Below, piece by piece: positions 19,280 through 27,370 of a stretch of DNA of 64,000 nt. The notes beneath the pieces are model-generated. The model ran no database searches, was not told where the DNA came from, and saw nothing but the letters and a program-made list of their open reading frames with translations. Source of the DNA: Pseudomonas sp. LB-090624 (GTDB lineage: Bacteria > Pseudomonadota > Gammaproteobacteria > Pseudomonadales > Pseudomonadaceae); the NCBI RefSeq assembly GCF_003205205.1, contig NZ_QJRL01000021.1:37361-101360 (forward strand), given 5' to 3'. A program made the position numbers and the translations under genes. Positions within the stretch are counted from its first letter, which is position 1. Each line of letters begins with the position of its first letter.

Positions 19280-20845
19280 ATGCGTAACAACCAGCCGATT
19301 ACCCAGCGAGAACGGACTTTCCCTGCTCAGCAGCGGTTGATCTCCACCACCAACGCCAAGGGCGTGATCACCTACTGCAACGATGACTTCGTCGATATCA
19401 GTGGCTTCACCCGCGAGGAACTGATCGGCGCGGCCCACAACCTGGTACGCCACCCCGACGTCCCGCCTGCGGTGTTCGCCCACATGTGGCAGACCCTCAA
19501 GCAGGGCCAGCCGTGGATGGGGATCGTCAAGAACCGCTGCAAGTCCGGCGACCATTATTGGGTCAACGCCTACGTCACGCCAATCTTCGATAACAACCAA
19601 GTGGTCGGCTTCGAGTCGGTGCGAGTCAAGCCGACCGCCGAACAGATTCGCCGCGCCGAAGCCCTGTATCAGCGCATCAACCAGAACAAGCCGCCTGTGC
19701 CGCGCCGTGACAAGTGGCTGCCGGTGCTGCAGGACTGGCTGCCGTTCATCCTCATCAGCCAGGTAGGCTTCCTGATTGGCAACTGGCTGGGCCATTCCTG
19801 GGGCTTTGTCTTGGCTGCCGCACTTTCGGTACCGCTGGGGCTGCTCGGTCTGGGCTGGCAGCAGCGCGGCCTCAAGCGCCTGTTGCGCCTGGCCGAACAA
19901 ACCACCTCCGACCCGCTGATCGCGCAGATGTACACTGACAGCCGTGGCGTGCAGGCGCGCCTGGAAATGGCCATGCTTAGCCAGGACGCACGCATGAAGA
20001 CCTGCCTGACCCGCCTGCAGGACAGCGCCGAACACCTCAGCGACCAGGCGCGCCAGTCCGATGCACTGGCACACAAGAGCTCCTCCGGGCTGGAGCGCCA
20101 GCGCGTGGAGACCGAGCAGGTCGCAGCCGCCGTCAACCAGATGGCCGCCACCACCCAGGAAGTCGCCAACCACGTGCAGCGCACTGCCGATGCCACTCAG
20201 GAAGCAAACCGCTTGACCAGCCAGGGTCGGCAGATTGCCGGGGAAACCCGCGAGGCCATCGAGCGCCTGTCGGCAGCAGTAGGCGAAACCGGCCAGACGG
20301 TCACGCAACTGGCCAAGGACAGCGATGAAATTGGTGGTGTGGTCGACGTGATCAAGGGCATCGCCGACCAGACCAACCTGCTGGCACTGAACGCGGCCAT
20401 CGAAGCGGCGCGTGCCGGGGAAATGGGGCGTGGCTTTGCCGTGGTGGCCGATGAAGTACGCCAGTTGGCCCAGCGTACGGCCGAATCCACCGGGCAGATC
20501 CACGGCCTGATCGCCAAGCTTCAGCAAACCGCCAGCAACGCCGTGCTGACCATGGAAACCGGCCACCGTCAGGCGCAGGAAGGTGTCGAGCGGGTGATGC
20601 AGGCTGACGAGGCACTGGTGGGGATCAGCGAAGCGGTAGCCAACATCACCGATATGGCCACCCAGATTGCCGCCGCGACCGAAGAACAGACCGCAGTGGC
20701 TGACGAGATCAGCCGCAACATCAGCACCATCGCCGAACTGGCCGACCAGACCGCCGAACAGGCGCAGCATTCGGCCCTGCTGAGCGAAGAGCTGACCAGC
20801 ACGGCGGGCACTCAGTATTCACTGGTGGAGCGGTTCAACCGCTGA
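19280..20845 (+). CDS. aer: PAS-domain aerotaxis receptor (Aer)
   Basis: The 521-residue receptor has an N-terminal cytoplasmic PAS domain (about 10-115; FVDISGFTREELIGAAHNLVRHPD, typical of FAD-binding Aer) and a hydrophobic membrane hairpin (about 155-195). A HAMP-like linker and a methyl-accepting signalling domain follow, with the QTNLLALNAAIEAARAGE tip. Aer senses redox state through FAD and directs swimming to favourable oxygen or energy levels. P. putida KT2440 is known to have three Aer paralogues; position suggests this is the one called Aer2 there. ATG 19280 gives the canonical MRNNQPITQRE start. A sigma-28 promoter precedes it. Confidence 0.94.
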   Translation: MRNNQPITQRERTFPAQQRLISTTNAKGVITYCNDDFVDISGFTREELIGAAHNLVRHPDVPPAVFAHMWQTLKQGQPWMGIVKNRCKSGDHYWVNAYVTPIFDNNQVVGFESVRVKPTAEQIRRAEALYQRINQNKPPVPRRDKWLPVLQDWLPFILISQVGFLIGNWLGHSWGFVLAAALSVPLGLLGLGWQQRGLKRLLRLAEQTTSDPLIAQMYTDSRGVQARLEMAMLSQDARMKTCLTRLQDSAEHLSDQARQSDALAHKSSSGLERQRVETEQVAAAVNQMAATTQEVANHVQRTADATQEANRLTSQGRQIAGETREAIERLSAAVGETGQTVTQLAKDSDEIGGVVDVIKGIADQTNLLALNAAIEAARAGEMGRGFAVVADEVRQLAQRTAESTGQIHGLIAKLQQTASNAVLTMETGHRQAQEGVERVMQADEALVGISEAVANITDMATQIAAATEEQTAVADEISRNISTIAELADQTAEQAQHSALLSEELTSTAGTQYSLVERFNR

Positions 20846-20863
20846 CGACAGGATTGCGCGGCC

Positions 20864-20885
20864 GCGTCTACAGCGGACCGCGCAA
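20864..20885. terminator. Hairpin between convergent aer and pseudouridine synthase genes
   Basis: TTGCGCGG (20864-20871) and CCGCGCAA (20878-20885) are perfect complements, with an inner CCGC/GCGG pairing as an alternative. There is no T-run on either side, so termination is plausible but unproven. Confidence 0.4.
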
Positions 20886-20900
20886 CCTACCCTGCCGGGG

Positions 20901-21785
20901 TTACCAGTCGAGGCTCAGACGGCTCTCGAAATAGCGCTCTTCGCCATTCAGCGGATCGGTGAACCGCAGACTCTGCGCCAGCAGTTTCAAAGGCCGCTGG
21001 TAGTCATCCTCTTCCTGGAGCAACTGCGGGTAAAACGGGTCATTGCTGATTCCTGCCCCCAACGCCGCCATGTGCACGCGCAACTGATGGGTCTTGCCGG
21101 TCACCGGCGACAACCCATACCGCCACAACTCACCGTTCTTTTCCAGCACCTCGGCCTGGGTTTCACTGTTGGCCTCGCCCTCAACCTCGTGCATGCGGAA
21201 AAACGGCTCGCCATGTACCAGGCGGCTTTTGTGCACCAGCGGAAACGCATGCTGCGGCATGGCTGCAGCGATGGCCTGGTAGCGTTTGTCGATACGGCGC
21301 TCGGGGAATAGCCGCTGATAAGCGCTGCGCGTGATTGGGTTGGCGGAGAACAGCACAAGCCCGGCGGTATGCCGGTCAATGCGATGCAACGGCACCAGGT
21401 GCGGGTTATCCAGCCTACGGATCAGGCGCCGCAGCAAGGTCTGCTCGACATACTCACCCGTCGGCGTCACCGGCAGGAAATGCGGCTTGTCGGCTACCAC
21501 CAGGTGCTCGTCCACATGCAGCACTACCTCCTGCACCGGGATCGGCCGCTCGTTCGGTACCTCGCGAAAGTAGTGCAAACGCATGCCCCGCTTGTAGGGC
21601 AACTCGGCCGCAATCGCCCGCCCCTCGGCATCCAGCACCCGGCCACGGGCAAAGCGGTCAAGCCATTGGGCGCGGTCGATGGCCTTGAAATGATCACACA
21701 GGCAATCGAGCACCGTCGCCCAGTTACCAGGTGGCAGGCAAACCGTACTGGCTTGCTGGCGGGCGGGGTCGAAAGGCGTGGTCAT
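20901..21785 (-). CDS. RluA-family pseudouridine synthase
   Basis: The 294-residue RNA-modifying enzyme has the RluA catalytic motif HRIDRHTAGLVLFS, with the aspartate as nucleophile, near residue 135. PEQQ-like KRYQAI and the C-terminal KTHQLRVHMAALG motif follow. The N-terminal ~90 residues are not a clear S4 domain. The target could be rRNA or tRNA uridines; RluA, RluC and TruC types cannot be told apart by eye. A GTG seven codons upstream is an alternative start; ATG 21785 is preferred. It converges with aer. Confidence 0.9.
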   Translation of the reverse strand: MTTPFDPARQQASTVCLPPGNWATVLDCLCDHFKAIDRAQWLDRFARGRVLDAEGRAIAAELPYKRGMRLHYFREVPNERPIPVQEVVLHVDEHLVVADKPHFLPVTPTGEYVEQTLLRRLIRRLDNPHLVPLHRIDRHTAGLVLFSANPITRSAYQRLFPERRIDKRYQAIAAAMPQHAFPLVHKSRLVHGEPFFRMHEVEGEANSETQAEVLEKNGELWRYGLSPVTGKTHQLRVHMAALGAGISNDPFYPQLLQEEDDYQRPLKLLAQSLRFTDPLNGEERYFESRLSLDW

Positions 21786-21836
21786 GGCAGGGCTCGAAAC
21801 GTTCACGGCCGCGCATTATCGCCCAAGCGCGCGCCC

Positions 21837-22145
21837 TCAACCAGCCCGGGCCAGCGCCTCGCTGCGCTCCTTCAGCCAGCGCAGCACCTGCACCGGCTCC
21901 CAGCGGCCGGGGTCGTACAGGGCGTAGAGCAACCCCTGGTAACCGACCACATCCAGCCCACGGTGATAACCAGCCCGCTGGAACAAGGCTTCAATCTCGG
22001 CGAAGCAGGTATTGAAGTGGACTTTGCCGAACGGTGTGCGGTCATCGGTTACCAGACCTTCGAGGCGCAGTTCCAGAACGGCGTCGGCCACCCGTTCTGC
22101 GGGCATGCGGTTGACGCTGTACTTGAGTTGCTCGACGTTGAGCAT
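21837..22145 (-). CDS. SOS-controlled hypothetical protein
   Basis: I do not recognise this 102-residue family. It is soluble and mostly helical by composition (starts MLNVEQLKYSVNRMP, ends LKERSEALARAG), with a central aromatic stretch (GYHRGLDVVGYQGLLYALY). It has no signal peptide, membrane helix, or obvious nuclease or DNA-binding motif. A perfect 16-bp LexA box lies 15 bp upstream of the ATG, and GAGGT sits 7 nt before the start, so expression should rise after DNA damage. An M15 peptidase gene lies just upstream on the same strand. Candidate roles are DNA repair, division arrest or a cell-lysis remnant; none is shown by the sequence. Confidence 0.8.
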   Translation of the reverse strand: MLNVEQLKYSVNRMPAERVADAVLELRLEGLVTDDRTPFGKVHFNTCFAEIEALFQRAGYHRGLDVVGYQGLLYALYDPGRWEPVQVLRWLKERSEALARAG

Positions 22146-22160
22146 GGCTTTACCTCGATA

Positions 22161-22176
22161 CTGTATTTATATACAG
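22161..22176 (-). promoter_or_regulatory. LexA (SOS) box
   Basis: The 16-mer read on the minus strand is CTGTATATAAATACAG, matching the gamma-proteobacterial LexA consensus CTG-N10-CAG with an AT-rich core. It ends 15 bp before the start codon of the 102-residue gene, where repressor binding would block transcription. Confidence 0.9.
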
Positions 22177-22210
22177 CATACGAACATCCCCTCGTTGCCG
22201 TCAATGCGCT

Positions 22211-22642
22211 TCATTGCAGCCCCGTCAGGTAGCCGCTGCCCTTGCGAACGGTCAGCACCTGCCGCCGCGGCGTGCCGCGCGCCACGGAAAGGTGCACCCA
22301 CTTGTCGAATTCGAGAATGAGTTGATCGAACGGCACGCTGCTTTCGCTGATGCGCCGCACGGTTTCCCGCGGGCTGACCTCGATCACCGTGAAGTCCGCC
22401 GCCAGCCCATGTACATGCTGGCTGTTCGAAGCACCGCCGATCAGCCGGTTGACCTTATCGCTGCGGTATCCGCTGCTGACGATGATGGGCGCGTCGAACA
22501 ATGCGCGTACCTGCTCCAGCGCACAACACAGCAGTTTCAGGTTGGCCCTGGCGTCAGGCGGGGGGATGTTATCGAACCCGTCCCTGGCGGCAAGCTGGGA
22601 AACGGTCATTTCATCGAGCGTGAAATGTGGAGTGATCAACAT
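22211..22642 (-). CDS. M15-family D-Ala-D-Ala carboxypeptidase-like protein
   Basis: The 143-residue protein matches the M15A peptidase core used by phage endolysins and VanY-like enzymes: SSGYRS (56-61), the zinc motif S74-x-H76-x-x-G79-x-A81-x-D83 and the final zinc ligand H117 in KWVHLS. It has no signal peptide, so export would need another route such as a holin. The length is close to phage-type single-domain M15A proteins. It ends 66 nt before the SOS gene's ATG, with the LexA box in between. The context hints at a domesticated lysis gene, but no other phage gene is nearby. Confidence 0.85.
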   Translation of the reverse strand: MLITPHFTLDEMTVSQLAARDGFDNIPPPDARANLKLLCCALEQVRALFDAPIIVSSGYRSDKVNRLIGGASNSQHVHGLAADFTVIEVSPRETVRRISESSVPFDQLILEFDKWVHLSVARGTPRRQVLTVRKGSGYLTGLQ

Positions 22643-22750
22643 GGCAGACTGTTCCGATGATGGCTAAGGACACCGGCAACTGTGCGCCGGCACCTGATCA
22701 TCAGCTCGCATCAACCGCCATGGAGCAGGGTTGCATCTCCCCTGCCACTG

Positions 22751-22990
22751 TCATTGCCCCAGGAACGTCACCACCTGTTCGGCATCGAACGGCCAATGCA
22801 GTTCGGCACCGGTGTCGCAGCGCCGCAGCACCGGGATGATCAGGCCATAACGGTCGAACAAGTGGTCGGCTTCGGCGACATCGACCAGTTCTACCAACAG
22901 GCCATGATCGACGAAAGGCATCAGCACAGCCTCGGCCACCTCGCACAGGTGGCAGCCGAGGGTGCCGAACAGTTGGCATTCAGGCAGCAT
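22751..22990 (-). CDS. Glutaredoxin-family (DUF836-type) protein
   Basis: This small thioredoxin-fold protein of 79 residues from ATG 22990 has the redox pair in LFGTLGCHLCEVAE (C-x-x-C) near its N-terminus, then VELVDVAEAD and a cis-proline-type IIPVLRR. It probably acts in thiol-disulfide exchange or in glutathione-linked reduction. A second in-frame ATG at 23011 would add seven residues; neither start has a strong ribosome site. It is followed by nothing co-directional for 100 nt. Confidence 0.8.
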   Translation of the reverse strand: MLPECQLFGTLGCHLCEVAEAVLMPFVDHGLLVELVDVAEADHLFDRYGLIIPVLRRCDTGAELHWPFDAEQVVTFLGQ

Positions 22991-23062
22991 GGGGCAAGTC
23001 CGGTTTGGCATGCAGAGAAGCCTATTCTAGGTCTACCTCGCCCGTCGTGCACCTGGCCTGGA

Positions 23063-24271
23063 TCAATCCTGGCTGGTGGCCCCGATGCGGTGCAATGACA
23101 GGTCCGCCCCCTGAAACTCCTGTTCATGACTCAAGCGCAGGCCATGCAGCGCACGGATGGTGCCATACACGGCAAAGCCGCCGGCCAGTGCCACCACCAC
23201 GCCCATCAGGCTGCCCAGCAACTGGCTGGCCAGGCTGACACCGCCCATGCCGCCGAGTGCAACCTGGCCGAAGATACCGCAGGCAATCCCACCCCATACG
23301 CCGCACAGCCCATGCAATGGCCACACACCCAGCACGTCGTCGATCTTCCAGCGGTTCTGCGCCGCGGTGAACGTCCAGACGAACAGGGCGCCCGCCACCA
23401 GGCCCGTGGCCAGCGCCCCAATCGGGTGCATCAGGTCGGAGCCGGCGCAGATCGCCACCAGCCCGGCCAGCGGCCCATTGTGCAGGAAGCCTGGGTCATT
23501 GCGCCCGGCCAGCAGGGCCGACAAAGTGCCACCAACCATGGCCAGCAGCGAGTTGATCGCCACCAGGCCGCTGACGCCCTGCAAGGTCTGGGCGCTCATG
23601 ACGTTGAAGCCGAACCAGCCGATGATCAGGATCCAGGAGCCCAGGGCCAGGAAGGGAATGCTCGAGGGCGCAAACGCCACCAGCCGGCCATCGCGGTAGC
23701 GCCCGCGGCGCGCGCCCAGCAGTAGCACCGCCGCCAGCGCCAGCCAGCCGCCCATGGCATGCACCACCACGGAGCCGGCAAAGTCATGGAACGGCGCGCC
23801 AAAGCGCGCCTGCAGCCAGGCCTGCACGCCCAGGTTGCCGTTCCACACCACGCCCTCGAAGAACGGGTAGATGAACGCCACGATCAACGCCGTGGCACAC
23901 AGTTGCGGCACGAACCGCGCACGCTCGGCAATGCCACCGGAGATGATCGCCGGGATCGCTGCGGCAAAGGTCAGCAGGAAGAAGCACTTGACCAGTGCAT
24001 AACCATGATCGGCAGCCAACGTTGCGGCCGGTTGGAAGAAGTTGACCCCGTAGGCGATCCAGTAGCCTATAAAGAAGTACACCAGCGCCGAGATGGCAAA
24101 ATCGCTGAGGATCTTCGACAAGGCGTTGACCTGGTTCTTGTGGCGGACCGTGCCCACTTCGAGAAAGGCGAAGCCGGCATGCATGGCCAGCACCAGAATG
24201 GCGCCCATGAGAATGAACAAGGTATTGGAGCCGTGGACCAGGGAGTCCATCGCGCTGTGCATGTTTTCCAT
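23063..24271 (-). CDS. amtB: Ammonium transporter (Amt family)
   Basis: The 402-residue membrane protein has about 11 helices and Amt signatures: AFLEVGTVRHKNQVN (about 35-49), the first pore histidine in GSVVVHAMGGW (about 168-178) and the second in WPLHGLCGVWGG (about 310-321). It would conduct ammonium into the cell. ATG 24271 (MENMHSAMD) was chosen; the upstream frame is not family-like. A perfect NtrC box lies 57 nt before the start, pointing to nitrogen control. Unlike the usual glnK-amtB pair there is no PII gene next to it, so this is probably a secondary Amt paralogue. Confidence 0.93.
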   Translation of the reverse strand: MENMHSAMDSLVHGSNTLFILMGAILVLAMHAGFAFLEVGTVRHKNQVNALSKILSDFAISALVYFFIGYWIAYGVNFFQPAATLAADHGYALVKCFFLLTFAAAIPAIISGGIAERARFVPQLCATALIVAFIYPFFEGVVWNGNLGVQAWLQARFGAPFHDFAGSVVVHAMGGWLALAAVLLLGARRGRYRDGRLVAFAPSSIPFLALGSWILIIGWFGFNVMSAQTLQGVSGLVAINSLLAMVGGTLSALLAGRNDPGFLHNGPLAGLVAICAGSDLMHPIGALATGLVAGALFVWTFTAAQNRWKIDDVLGVWPLHGLCGVWGGIACGIFGQVALGGMGGVSLASQLLGSLMGVVVALAGGFAVYGTIRALHGLRLSHEQEFQGADLSLHRIGATSQD

Positions 24272-24327
24272 GAAATAGGCAGACCTGCTGAAAAAGGCAC
24301 CAGGACAGTTCAAGAACCTGCATCCCT

Positions 24328-24342
24328 GCACCGAATCGGTGC
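24328..24342. promoter_or_regulatory. NtrC binding site
   Basis: GCACC-GAATC-GGTGC matches the NtrC consensus GCACC-N5-GGTGC exactly. It lies 57 nt upstream of amtB. No sigma-54 -24/-12 pair with correct spacing was found between it and amtB; the nearest, TGGTGCC...CAGCA on the minus strand, is one base too long. Confidence 0.7.
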
Positions 24343-24486
24343 CAACCCCCTGCCCTGCTGCGGTAAGCCGGGCGAGGCCTGCGTGGTTTTTTCTTGGGTT
24401 TGTCGTGGATTGGGTTAAGGTTTATGGGTATTGGCCGCGCTGGCGCCCTGTATCGGCGCAAAACCCGCCGCTGGCGCCCCGCAACG

Positions 24487-24502
24487 TGGCAAAGACTTAG
24501 CA
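24487..24502 (+). promoter_or_regulatory. Candidate sigma-54 promoter facing the YqjD-type operon
   Basis: TGGCAAAGACTTAGCA has GG and GC exactly 12 bp apart, and deviates from TGGCAC-N5-TTGCA at two positions. The site lies 83 nt before the 24585 ATG and about 150 bp from the NtrC box. Confidence 0.35.
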
Positions 24503-24584
24503 AGGCCCATACCAGCGCCGCCACTTGAACCTTCCATGCATGCCGTTACTCGAAACACCAACACTCATTGACAGGGAGAGGCCC

Positions 24585-24899
24585 ATGGCCAGCAAATCGG
24601 CAAAGACTGCGCAAGAGATATTGATGGCTGACTTCCAGGCCTTGGTGCGAGACACCGAGAAGCTACTGGCCGACACCGCCAACCTGGCCGGTGACCAGGC
24701 CGACGAACTGCGCGGGCAGATTCACGAGCGCCTGGCCCAGGCCCGCGAAAGCCTGCAACTGACCCAGGACTCACTGCGCGATCGTGGCCAGGCGGCGCTG
24801 GGCAATGCCGAACAGTACGTGCAGGAAAACCCATGGCAAGCCATTGGCATCGCCGCTGGCGTCGGCCTGTTGATCGGCCTGCTGGCCAACCGGCGCTAA
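24585..24899 (+). CDS. YqjD/ElaB-family (DUF883) inner-membrane ribosome-associated protein
   Basis: The 104-residue protein has a long charged helix (about 10-80, coiled-coil-like) and one C-terminal transmembrane segment (IGIAAGVGLLIGLLANRR), the defining YqjD/ElaB layout with the terminal RR. In E. coli these C-tail-anchored proteins bind ribosomes in stationary phase and tether them to the membrane. AGGGAGAGG precedes the ATG. It heads a three-gene cluster like E. coli yqjD-yqjE-yqjK. Confidence 0.9.
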   Translation: MASKSAKTAQEILMADFQALVRDTEKLLADTANLAGDQADELRGQIHERLAQARESLQLTQDSLRDRGQAALGNAEQYVQENPWQAIGIAAGVGLLIGLLANRR

Positions 24900-24910
24900 A
24901 AGGGGTTCCC

Positions 24911-25285
24911 ATGGAGAATGAAGCCAACGGCGCCAGCGCCTCGGGCAGGCGCCTGGGCGCTGCCGCGCTGGGGCTGCTGCACAGCCACATCGAACTGTTC
25001 GGCATCGAGTTGCAGGAGCAGAAAGGCCGTACGCTGAGCCTGCTGCTGTTCGCAGGATTGGCACTGGTGTTCGCCCTGCTGCTGCTGACCGCACTGTCCG
25101 GGTTGTTGCTGGTACTGCTGTGGGACAGCTATCGCCTCGCCGGCATCATCGGCCTGTGCGTGTTTTATGGCATCGCCGCACTGTATTGCGGGTTGCGCCT
25201 GAAGGCGGCGGTGTTCGACGAGTCGTCGCCGTTCGGCGCCACCCTCGAAGAACTTGCCAAGGACCGGGAGCGCCTGTTGCCATGA
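24911..25285 (+). CDS. YqjE / holin-superfamily membrane protein
   Basis: The 124-residue protein has two hydrophobic segments (about 46-75 and 82-103) between a charged N-terminus and an acidic C-terminus. This matches YqjE-like members of the phage holin superfamily 6. It starts 11 nt after the YqjD-type gene, and its stop overlaps the next ATG (ATGA), so the three genes are coupled. It is probably an inner-membrane partner of the DUF883 protein; no enzymatic motif is visible. Confidence 0.85.
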   Translation: MENEANGASASGRRLGAAALGLLHSHIELFGIELQEQKGRTLSLLLFAGLALVFALLLLTALSGLLLVLLWDSYRLAGIIGLCVFYGIAALYCGLRLKAAVFDESSPFGATLEELAKDRERLLP

Positions 25286-25611
25286 GCCTGCCAGAACTGC
25301 CGAACACGCGTAACCCGCGCGAACTGCGCAAGGCGTTGCTACGCCTGCGCATGGAGATGCACCGCCAGGAAATCCGCCACGAATCCGGACAAATGCTGGA
25401 GCCGCTGCGCCGTGTGCGTGGCATGGGCAACTCGCTGCAGGATGGGCTAGGGATCAAGCATGCTCCCTTGTGGGGGATCGGCGCAGTGGTGGCGCTGGGT
25501 TTCCTCACTGGCAAGGGGGTGCGCAGTGGCAATCTGGCGCGTCTGGTACGCCTTGGCAGCAGCCTGCTGCCGTTGGTGCGCCTGTATCTGCAAGGCAACC
25601 GCCGCCCCTGA
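25282..25611 (+). CDS. YqjK-like hypothetical protein
   Basis: The 109-residue protein has a basic N-terminal helix (ELRKALLRLRMEMHRQEIRHE), a moderately hydrophobic glycine-rich stretch (about 62-80, APLWGIGAVVALGFLTGKG) and a basic tail. Position after YqjD and YqjE suggests a YqjK-type partner, although sequence similarity is weak by eye. It begins on the ATGA overlap with the preceding stop codon. A REP-like inverted repeat follows. Confidence 0.75.
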   Translation: MSLPELPNTRNPRELRKALLRLRMEMHRQEIRHESGQMLEPLRRVRGMGNSLQDGLGIKHAPLWGIGAVVALGFLTGKGVRSGNLARLVRLGSSLLPLVRLYLQGNRRP

Positions 25612-25628
25612 GCACTGCGCACTTCCGG

Positions 25629-25719
25629 CAGAAGCAGCCCTGTGCCGCGAAGGCGCCTGTCGCGACGATACCTCGGTATCGATAAACGGGCCGCTTCGCC
25701 GCACAAGGCTGCTGCTACA
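25629..25719. repeat. REP-like imperfect inverted repeat
   Basis: The left arm AGAAGCAGCCCTGTGCCGCG and the right arm (reverse complement TGTAGCAGCAGCCTTGTGCG) flank an inner GATACC/GGTATC pair. The arrangement resembles P. putida REP doublets. It sits between the YqjK-like gene and dgt. Confidence 0.55.
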
Positions 25720-25757
25720 GGATATGCTGCTGCTCTCGAACCACAGGAGACCGCGCC

Positions 25758-27089
25758 TTGGACTGGCATACCCTGCTTACCCGCGAGCGCCTGGGCAAAG
25801 CGCTGTACAGCGCCGATGAACTCGGGCGCAGCCCCTTCCACAAAGACCACGACCGCATCATCTTCTCCGGCGCCTTCCGCCGTCTCGGGCGCAAGACCCA
25901 AGTGCACCCGGTTACCAGCAACGACCACATCCACACGCGCCTGACCCATTCGCTGGAAGTCAGCTGCGTCGGGCGTTCGCTGGGCATGCGCGTCGGTGAA
26001 ACCCTGCGCGACAGCCTGCCGGATTGGTGTGCGCCCAGTGACCTGGGGATGATCGTGCAGTCAGCCTGCCTGGCCCACGACATCGGCAACCCGCCGTTCG
26101 GCCACTCCGGCGAAGATGCGATCCGCCACTGGTTCCAGCAGGCAGCCGGACGTGGCTGGCTCGATGCCATGAGCGATGACGAGCGAGCCGACTTCCTCAA
26201 CTTCGAAGGTAATGCCCAGGGCTTTCGCGTCCTCACCCAACTGGAGTATCACCAGTTCGACGGTGGTACCCGGCTGACCTACGCCACCCTCGGCACCTAC
26301 CTCAAGTACCCCTGGAGCGCCCGTCACGCCGATGCCTTGGGCTACAAGAAGCACAAATTCGGCAGCTACCAGAGCGAACTGCCCCTGCTTGAACAGATCG
26401 CCCGCAAGCTCGGGCTGCCGCAACTGGAGCCCCAACGCTGGGCACGTCACCCGCTGGTGTACCTGATGGAGGCGGCCGATGACATCTGCTACGCGCTGAT
26501 CGACCTGGAAGACGGCCTGGAGATGGAGCTGCTGGAATACGCCGAAGTCGAAGCGCTGTTGCTCGACCTTGTCGGCGACGACCTGCCGGAAACCTACCGC
26601 CAGCTTGGCCCCCGCGACTCCCGTCGGCGCAAGCTGGCAATTCTGCGCGGCAAGGCCATCGAACACCTGACCAACGCCGCCGCCCACGCCTTCGTCGAAC
26701 AGCAAAAGGCCTTGCTGGCCGGTCAACTGGCGGGCGATCTGGTCGAGCACATGCACGGCCCGGCCAAGCGCTGCGTGCTGCAGGCCAAGGACATAGCGCG
26801 CAACAAGATCTTCCAGGACAAGCGCAAGACCCTGCACGAGATCGGCGCCTACACCACGCTGGAGATCTTGCTGAATACCTTCTGCGGTGCAGCGCTTGAA
26901 CAGCATGGCGGGCGCACCCCATCGTTCAAGAGCCGGCGGGTACTGGATCTGATCGGCAACAATGCACCAGACCCGCACGCCTCGCTGCACAGCGCGTTCT
27001 TGCGCATGATCGACTTCATCGCCGGCATGACCGACAGCTACGCCAGTGAAATGGCCCGGGAAATGACCGGGCGCTCCACCCCCACCTGA
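25758..27089 (+). CDS. dgt: Deoxyguanosinetriphosphate triphosphohydrolase (dGTPase)
   Basis: The 443-residue HD-domain enzyme hydrolyses dNTPs (dGTP in the type member) to nucleoside and triphosphate. Metal ligands are in HIHTRLTHSLEV (about 57-68) and the HD motif SACLAHDIGNPPFGHSGE (about 104-121), with YLMEAADDICYALID near 235. The length fits the 440-450-residue bacterial subgroup rather than E. coli Dgt (505). The likely start is TTG 25758, preceded by AGGAGA. Lowering dNTP pools can also restrict phage DNA synthesis in some homologues; that role is not shown here. Confidence 0.93.
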   Translation: MDWHTLLTRERLGKALYSADELGRSPFHKDHDRIIFSGAFRRLGRKTQVHPVTSNDHIHTRLTHSLEVSCVGRSLGMRVGETLRDSLPDWCAPSDLGMIVQSACLAHDIGNPPFGHSGEDAIRHWFQQAAGRGWLDAMSDDERADFLNFEGNAQGFRVLTQLEYHQFDGGTRLTYATLGTYLKYPWSARHADALGYKKHKFGSYQSELPLLEQIARKLGLPQLEPQRWARHPLVYLMEAADDICYALIDLEDGLEMELLEYAEVEALLLDLVGDDLPETYRQLGPRDSRRRKLAILRGKAIEHLTNAAAHAFVEQQKALLAGQLAGDLVEHMHGPAKRCVLQAKDIARNKIFQDKRKTLHEIGAYTTLEILLNTFCGAALEQHGGRTPSFKSRRVLDLIGNNAPDPHASLHSAFLRMIDFIAGMTDSYASEMAREMTGRSTPT

Positions 27090-27370
27090 CCGCGCCGGTG
27101 CAGCCTGGGCCCAGCCCGGCGCTGCACCGCGCATTGCAGGAAACTTCCTACATTTGTTGATGGGTGACTAAACAGCACGAATAAAATGCAATGAAAAGTG
27201 ACCAAACATACTTTGACATTGAGTTGAACGCGCCTATTTCGTAGCCCGTTTTGTTTTATCTTGTAAGCCATTTCCCATATGGGGCTTATAGCCCTTCCTC
27301 GCATGCCCGGCGACTTCCAACTGCGATAAGGTGCGCGCTGTCACCCTCATCGACCGCAGGGAATTTGAAC

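Larger units (their letters stand above)
24272..24584. other. Divergent amtB / YqjD-type intergenic region
   Basis: The 313-bp region holds an NtrC box (24328-24342) near amtB and a possible sigma-54 site facing the other way (24487-24502). No coding sequence is apparent. Confidence 0.5.

Noticed and set aside
24280..24345. Sigma-54 promoter for amtB on the minus strand
   Set aside because: The candidates TGGTGCC...CAGCA and TGGCAC...GGTGCA have GG-to-GC distances of 13 and 14 rather than 12.
24911..25285. Prophage holin
   Set aside because: The protein belongs to a holin superfamily by fold, but it sits in a YqjD-YqjE-like trio with no phage genes around it.
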